Positions 7,259-9,236 of a stretch of 9,236 nt of DNA are shown here, in pieces. The DNA lies in NCBI GenBank assembly GCA_030645645.1, contig JAUSNC010000028.1, forward strand, positions 1-9,236, given 5' to 3'. How positions within the stretch are numbered: position 1 is the stretch's first letter; every line of letters begins with the position of its first letter. Both the position numbers and the translations under genes were made by a program. The notes below the pieces were generated by a model. The model had not been told where the DNA came from, made no database searches, and worked only from the letters and a program-made list of their open reading frames with translations. The stretch is from Candidatus Parcubacteria bacterium. Its GTDB lineage: Bacteria; Patescibacteriota; Minisyncoccia; Minisyncoccales; UBA6532.

Positions 7259-7462
7259 ATGAATTCTGAATCAATTCCCGCAAAAATCAGCACTTTTCTT
7301 AAAGAGGTAGTGCTGGAAATAAAGAAGGTTACATGGCCTTCAAGAGATCAGACAATCAGATATACGCTGATTGTTGTTGGGATTTCCGTAGCGGTGGCCA
7401 TTTTCCTAGGAGGCCTTGATGCCATTTTCAATCTTTTAAGACAGAGATTAATCTCAATTTAA
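7259..7462 (+). CDS. secE: Preprotein translocase subunit SecE
   Basis: Small essential subunit of the SecYEG translocon in the cytoplasmic membrane. The 67 residues match the short single-span bacterial form. There is an amphipathic N-terminal helix with the conserved E-V...I-K-K-V-T-W-P-S signature (16-28), one transmembrane helix (about 35-52) and a short tail with the usual Asp (D54) after it. It is the first gene of the secE-nusG-rplK set, a standard bacterial order. The start has no adjacent SD; see the hairpin leader upstream. The gap to nusG is 12 nt. The assignment rests on the KVTWPS motif, topology and context. Confidence 0.94.
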   Translation: MNSESIPAKISTFLKEVVLEIKKVTWPSRDQTIRYTLIVVGISVAVAIFLGGLDAIFNLLRQRLISI

Positions 7463-7474
7463 TTTTTTATATAA

Positions 7475-8020
7475 ATGCCAAAACAACAACTTCCGGAAGA
7501 AAAAAATTGGTACGTTATTCATACCTATTCAGGCTATGAAGACGCGGTAGCCAGGAATTTAAAACAAAGAATAGAGAGCTTAGGTATGGAAGATAAAATT
7601 TTCAATGTTCTTGTTCCGAAAGAGAAAAAAATCAAAATAAAGAACGGAAAAAGAAGAACTATTGAAGAAAAGATTTATCCTGGGTACGTCCTGGTGGAGA
7701 TGATAGTTACGGATGATTCCTGGTATATAGTAAGAAATACTCCGAATGTTACTGGATTTGTCGGCGCGGGAACAACTCCCGTTCCGGTATCTCTGGAAGA
7801 GATAGATGTTTTAAAGAAGAGAATGGGCGTAGATACTCCTCAATATGCAGTTGACGTCAATGTGGGAGATGCTGTAAAAATTATTGACGGGCCCTTTAAG
7901 GATTTTTCCGGGAAGGTAGCTGAAATAGACCAGGAGAGAGGCAAGATTAAAGTGCTTGTTGACATGTTCGGCAGAGACACTCCCGTAGAACTTGATTCAT
8001 TACAGATTAAAAAGATATAA
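7475..8020 (+). CDS. nusG: Transcription termination/antitermination factor NusG
   Basis: NusG binds the RNA polymerase clamp, controls elongation and pausing, and links transcription to Rho or the ribosome. Its 181 residues are of standard length. The NGN domain (about 10-115) begins NWYVIHTYSGYED (11-23) and contains KIYPGYVLVEM (66-76), W83 and the TGFVGAG turn (93-99). The KOW domain (about 127-181) has VGDAVKIIDGPFKDFSGKV (130-148) and FGRDTPVELD (165-174). No SD precedes the ATG; the 12-nt spacer is all A/T, so translation may be coupled to secE. The stop codon overlaps the -10 box of an internal promoter for rplK. Confidence 0.97.
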   Translation: MPKQQLPEEKNWYVIHTYSGYEDAVARNLKQRIESLGMEDKIFNVLVPKEKKIKIKNGKRRTIEEKIYPGYVLVEMIVTDDSWYIVRNTPNVTGFVGAGTTPVPVSLEEIDVLKKRMGVDTPQYAVDVNVGDAVKIIDGPFKDFSGKVAEIDQERGKIKVLVDMFGRDTPVELDSLQIKKI

Positions 8021-8021
8021 T
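7992..8021 (+). promoter_or_regulatory. Internal promoter for rplK
   Basis: TTGATT (-35, 4 of 6), an 18-nt spacer and TATAAT (-10, perfect), lying in the last codons of nusG. The start of transcription would fall near 8028, right at the rplK ATG (8030), so the product would be leaderless or nearly so. The AT-rich background makes a chance match possible. Confidence 0.5.
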
Positions 8022-8029
8022 CTTATATT

Positions 8030-8455
8030 ATGGCAAAAAAAATAAAAGTATTAGTAAAACTTCAAATTGCAGCCGGCAAAGCCACCCCTGCGCCTCCGGT
8101 AGGTCCGGCTTTAGCGCCTCACGGAGTGAATCTTTCGGAATTCTGTCAGAAATTTAATGACGCTACCAAGAATAGCAGCGGCTTTAAGATTCCCGTGGAT
8201 GTTACGATCTACGAAGACAGGACATATGAGTTTAAATTAAAACAGCCGCCGGCTTCAGATTTACTCAAAAAAGCTGCTGGAATTGAGAAGGGCTCTGGCG
8301 TGCCTAATAAGACAAAAGTGGCAAAGATTAAACGTAGCCAACTGAAAGAGATCGCCCAGAAGAAAATGCCTGACTTGAATACTGATGATATAGAACAGGC
8401 AATGAAGATAATAGAGGGAACCGCCCATAATATGGGCATTGAAATAGAGAATTGA
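8030..8455 (+). CDS. rplK: 50S ribosomal protein L11
   Basis: L11 (uL11) binds 23S rRNA in the GTPase-associated centre of the large ribosomal subunit. Its 141 residues match the family length. The N-terminal domain contains PAPPVGPALAPHGVN (20-34), where most bacteria have LGQHG, and EFCQKFN (37-43). The C-terminal rRNA-binding domain has PPASDLLKKAAGI (74-86), KGSGVPNKTKV (88-98) and the terminal EGTAHNMGIE (130-139). There is no SD; a promoter overlaps the end of nusG. Its stop is TGA followed by TAA TAA. The usual next gene, rplA (L1), is absent from the window. Confidence 0.97.
   Translation: MAKKIKVLVKLQIAAGKATPAPPVGPALAPHGVNLSEFCQKFNDATKNSSGFKIPVDVTIYEDRTYEFKLKQPPASDLLKKAAGIEKGSGVPNKTKVAKIKRSQLKEIAQKKMPDLNTDDIEQAMKIIEGTAHNMGIEIEN
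8423..8437 (+). repeat. Perfect 15-nt palindrome near the end of rplK
   Basis: GCCCATA and TATGGGC flank one central base. It encodes part of the conserved NMG region of L11, so it may be a by-product of protein constraint. It could also form a tight hairpin or an operator-like dyad ahead of the DUF4430 gene. The role is unknown. Confidence 0.3.
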
Positions 8456-8476
8456 TAATAATTAAAAATTAAATCC

Positions 8477-8923
8477 ATGGACTCCAAAAAAAATCTACGA
8501 TTGCTTCTAATTATTATTTCTTTAGGAGTTATAATCATTGCCGGTTCATATTTACAGGGATTGAACAATAAACCGCTTAATACTGATCAGGATTTACAGG
8601 AAGATTTAAGCGATAAAGTTGTTTATATAATCAACAAGGGAGATGGAGCCCCTATAACTTATAAAATAGCCGATGTTTCTTCAGATGATACTGTTTTCTC
8701 TTTATTGGAAGAATTAGCAGAAGAAAACAATTTTACAATAACCAAAACTGATTATCCCAGTATGGGAGTATTGGTTAACAGCATTGCCGGATTGAACGGT
8801 GGAACGGACAGTAAATGGTGGCAGTATTGGATAAACGGAGCATTGGGAGACGTGGCGGCTGACAGGAAACCGGTCCAGAAGGGCGATAGAATTCTGTGGA
8901 AATTCGAGGTGATATCTTTCTAA
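8477..8923 (+). CDS. Membrane-anchored DUF4430 (transcobalamin C-terminal-like) protein
   Basis: Predicted to sit outside the cell, held by an N-terminal membrane helix. The 148 residues start with a short basic segment (KK at 4-5, R8) and a hydrophobic helix (about 9-26). There is no Cys anywhere, so it is not a lipoprotein. After a polar linker (28-46) comes a domain of about 47-148 with the DUF4430 pattern: a DTVFSLLEEL helix (71-80), VLVNSIAGLNGG (98-109), KWWQYWINGA (113-122) and KGDRILWKFE (135-144). From memory, this family resembles the small C-terminal domain of transcobalamin and intrinsic factor, which covers bound cobalamin, but bacterial members have varied or unknown ligands. 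A probable transport membrane protein starts 2 nt downstream, which supports a role in ligand capture for uptake. No SD or convincing promoter is seen. Domain call is good; ligand is unknown. Confidence 0.8.
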   Translation: MDSKKNLRLLLIIISLGVIIIAGSYLQGLNNKPLNTDQDLQEDLSDKVVYIINKGDGAPITYKIADVSSDDTVFSLLEELAEENNFTITKTDYPSMGVLVNSIAGLNGGTDSKWWQYWINGALGDVAADRKPVQKGDRILWKFEVISF

Positions 8924-8925
8924 TT

Positions 8926-9236
8926 ATGACTTTCAATTTTCTAAAGAAAATAGATTTTAAGAAGTTTGTTTTAAACATACCTTTTCTCTCTGGTCAGGCA
9001 ATGTCCATGCCCAACAGCCTGGCTGCTATTTGCATCATCGCTTTCGGCGTCATTTTCCGCATTGTTTTAAACAAGGAGCTGCGGATTCCTAATTTTGAAG
9101 CCGTTACAGCCCTGTCTTTATTGGCAGGCTCTTTTATTGGAGGAATTTATGCGGTTCTCATACCAGTTCTCACTATTTTTTTATCTGATATTTATTTTGG
9201 GAACACAAAAGTATATCTTTTTACATGGTCCGCCTT
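8926..9236 (+). CDS. Membrane protein resembling DUF6580 / ECF-transporter S component (N-terminal part, cut by window end)
   Basis: 103 codons are visible from the ATG 2 nt after the DUF4430 stop. After a polar N-terminus with a short hydrophobic patch, helices lie at about 31-48 and 59-86. The sequence around them, an Arg (R45), IPNFEAV (54-60), ALSLLAGSF (62-70), then a Pro-containing helix ending LSDIYFGN (86-93), matches the pattern R..(H)P.NF.P..A...F.GA...SD...G that I recall for the DUF6580 / ECF S-component-like family. S components are the substrate-specific membrane part of energy-coupling-factor vitamin or metal transporters. The ATPase and T components are not in view. The partner DUF4430 gene upstream suggests a joint uptake role. 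The substrate cannot be told, and the exact family call is from memory. Confidence 0.65.
   Translation, partial: MTFNFLKKIDFKKFVLNIPFLSGQAMSMPNSLAAICIIAFGVIFRIVLNKELRIPNFEAVTALSLLAGSFIGGIYAVLIPVLTIFLSDIYFGNTKVYLFTWSA

Noticed and set aside
8439..8467. Promoter for the DUF4430 gene (TTGAAA with an AT-rich -10)
   Set aside because: The best -10 at correct spacing matches only half the consensus; in AT-rich DNA this is not distinguishable from chance.
8209..8568. 119-codon open frame on the minus strand
   Set aside because: It is antisense to rplK and the start of the DUF4430 gene, both strongly supported, and its hydrophobic content mirrors their codons.

Overview
This AT-rich window has every gene on the plus strand, packed with very small gaps or short overlaps. 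It looks like a chromosomal segment from a Candidate Phyla Radiation (Patescibacteria) bacterium, most likely Parcubacteria-like. This placement is an inference from several traits: compact, divergent housekeeping genes; a PheT without the usual tRNA-binding OB domain; almost no Shine-Dalgarno sites; and rplK not followed by rplA. All genes read through with the standard bacterial code.

Region 1 (1-1935) makes phenylalanine and tyrosine precursors. It holds the C-terminal end of an AroQ chorismate mutase, overlapped by 20 nt by a fused TyrA-PheA protein (prephenate dehydrogenase + prephenate dehydratase + ACT domain). Together they would take chorismate to prephenate and on to the two keto-acid branches. 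A hairpin pair closes the region, and the second hairpin overlaps the -35 box of the next promoter.

Region 2 (1927-5011) is pheS-pheT, the two subunits of phenylalanyl-tRNA synthetase, directly after the genes that make phenylalanine precursors. The pheT reading frame has an in-frame TAA at codon 5, exactly where the conserved Tyr of the N-terminal SYNWL-type motif belongs. The family sequence resumes in the same frame right after it. This is the most notable anomaly in the window.

Region 3 (5036-7123) is gyrB, a full-length gyrase B subunit with two charged insertions and a slightly unusual TOPRIM motif.

Region 4 (7191-8455) is secE-nusG-rplK (protein export, transcription elongation, ribosomal protein L11). 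It is driven by a near-consensus promoter. The secE leader carries a GNRA-loop hairpin between an SD-like sequence and the start codon. A second good promoter lies at the nusG/rplK junction.

Region 5 (8477-9236) replaces the rplA-rplJ-rplL genes that usually follow rplK. It encodes a membrane-anchored extracellular DUF4430 (transcobalamin C-terminal-like) protein and, 2 nt later, the start of a membrane protein resembling DUF6580 / ECF-transporter S components, cut by the window end. The pair suggests a small-molecule uptake module, possibly for a cobalamin-like or other vitamin ligand. That role is a hypothesis.
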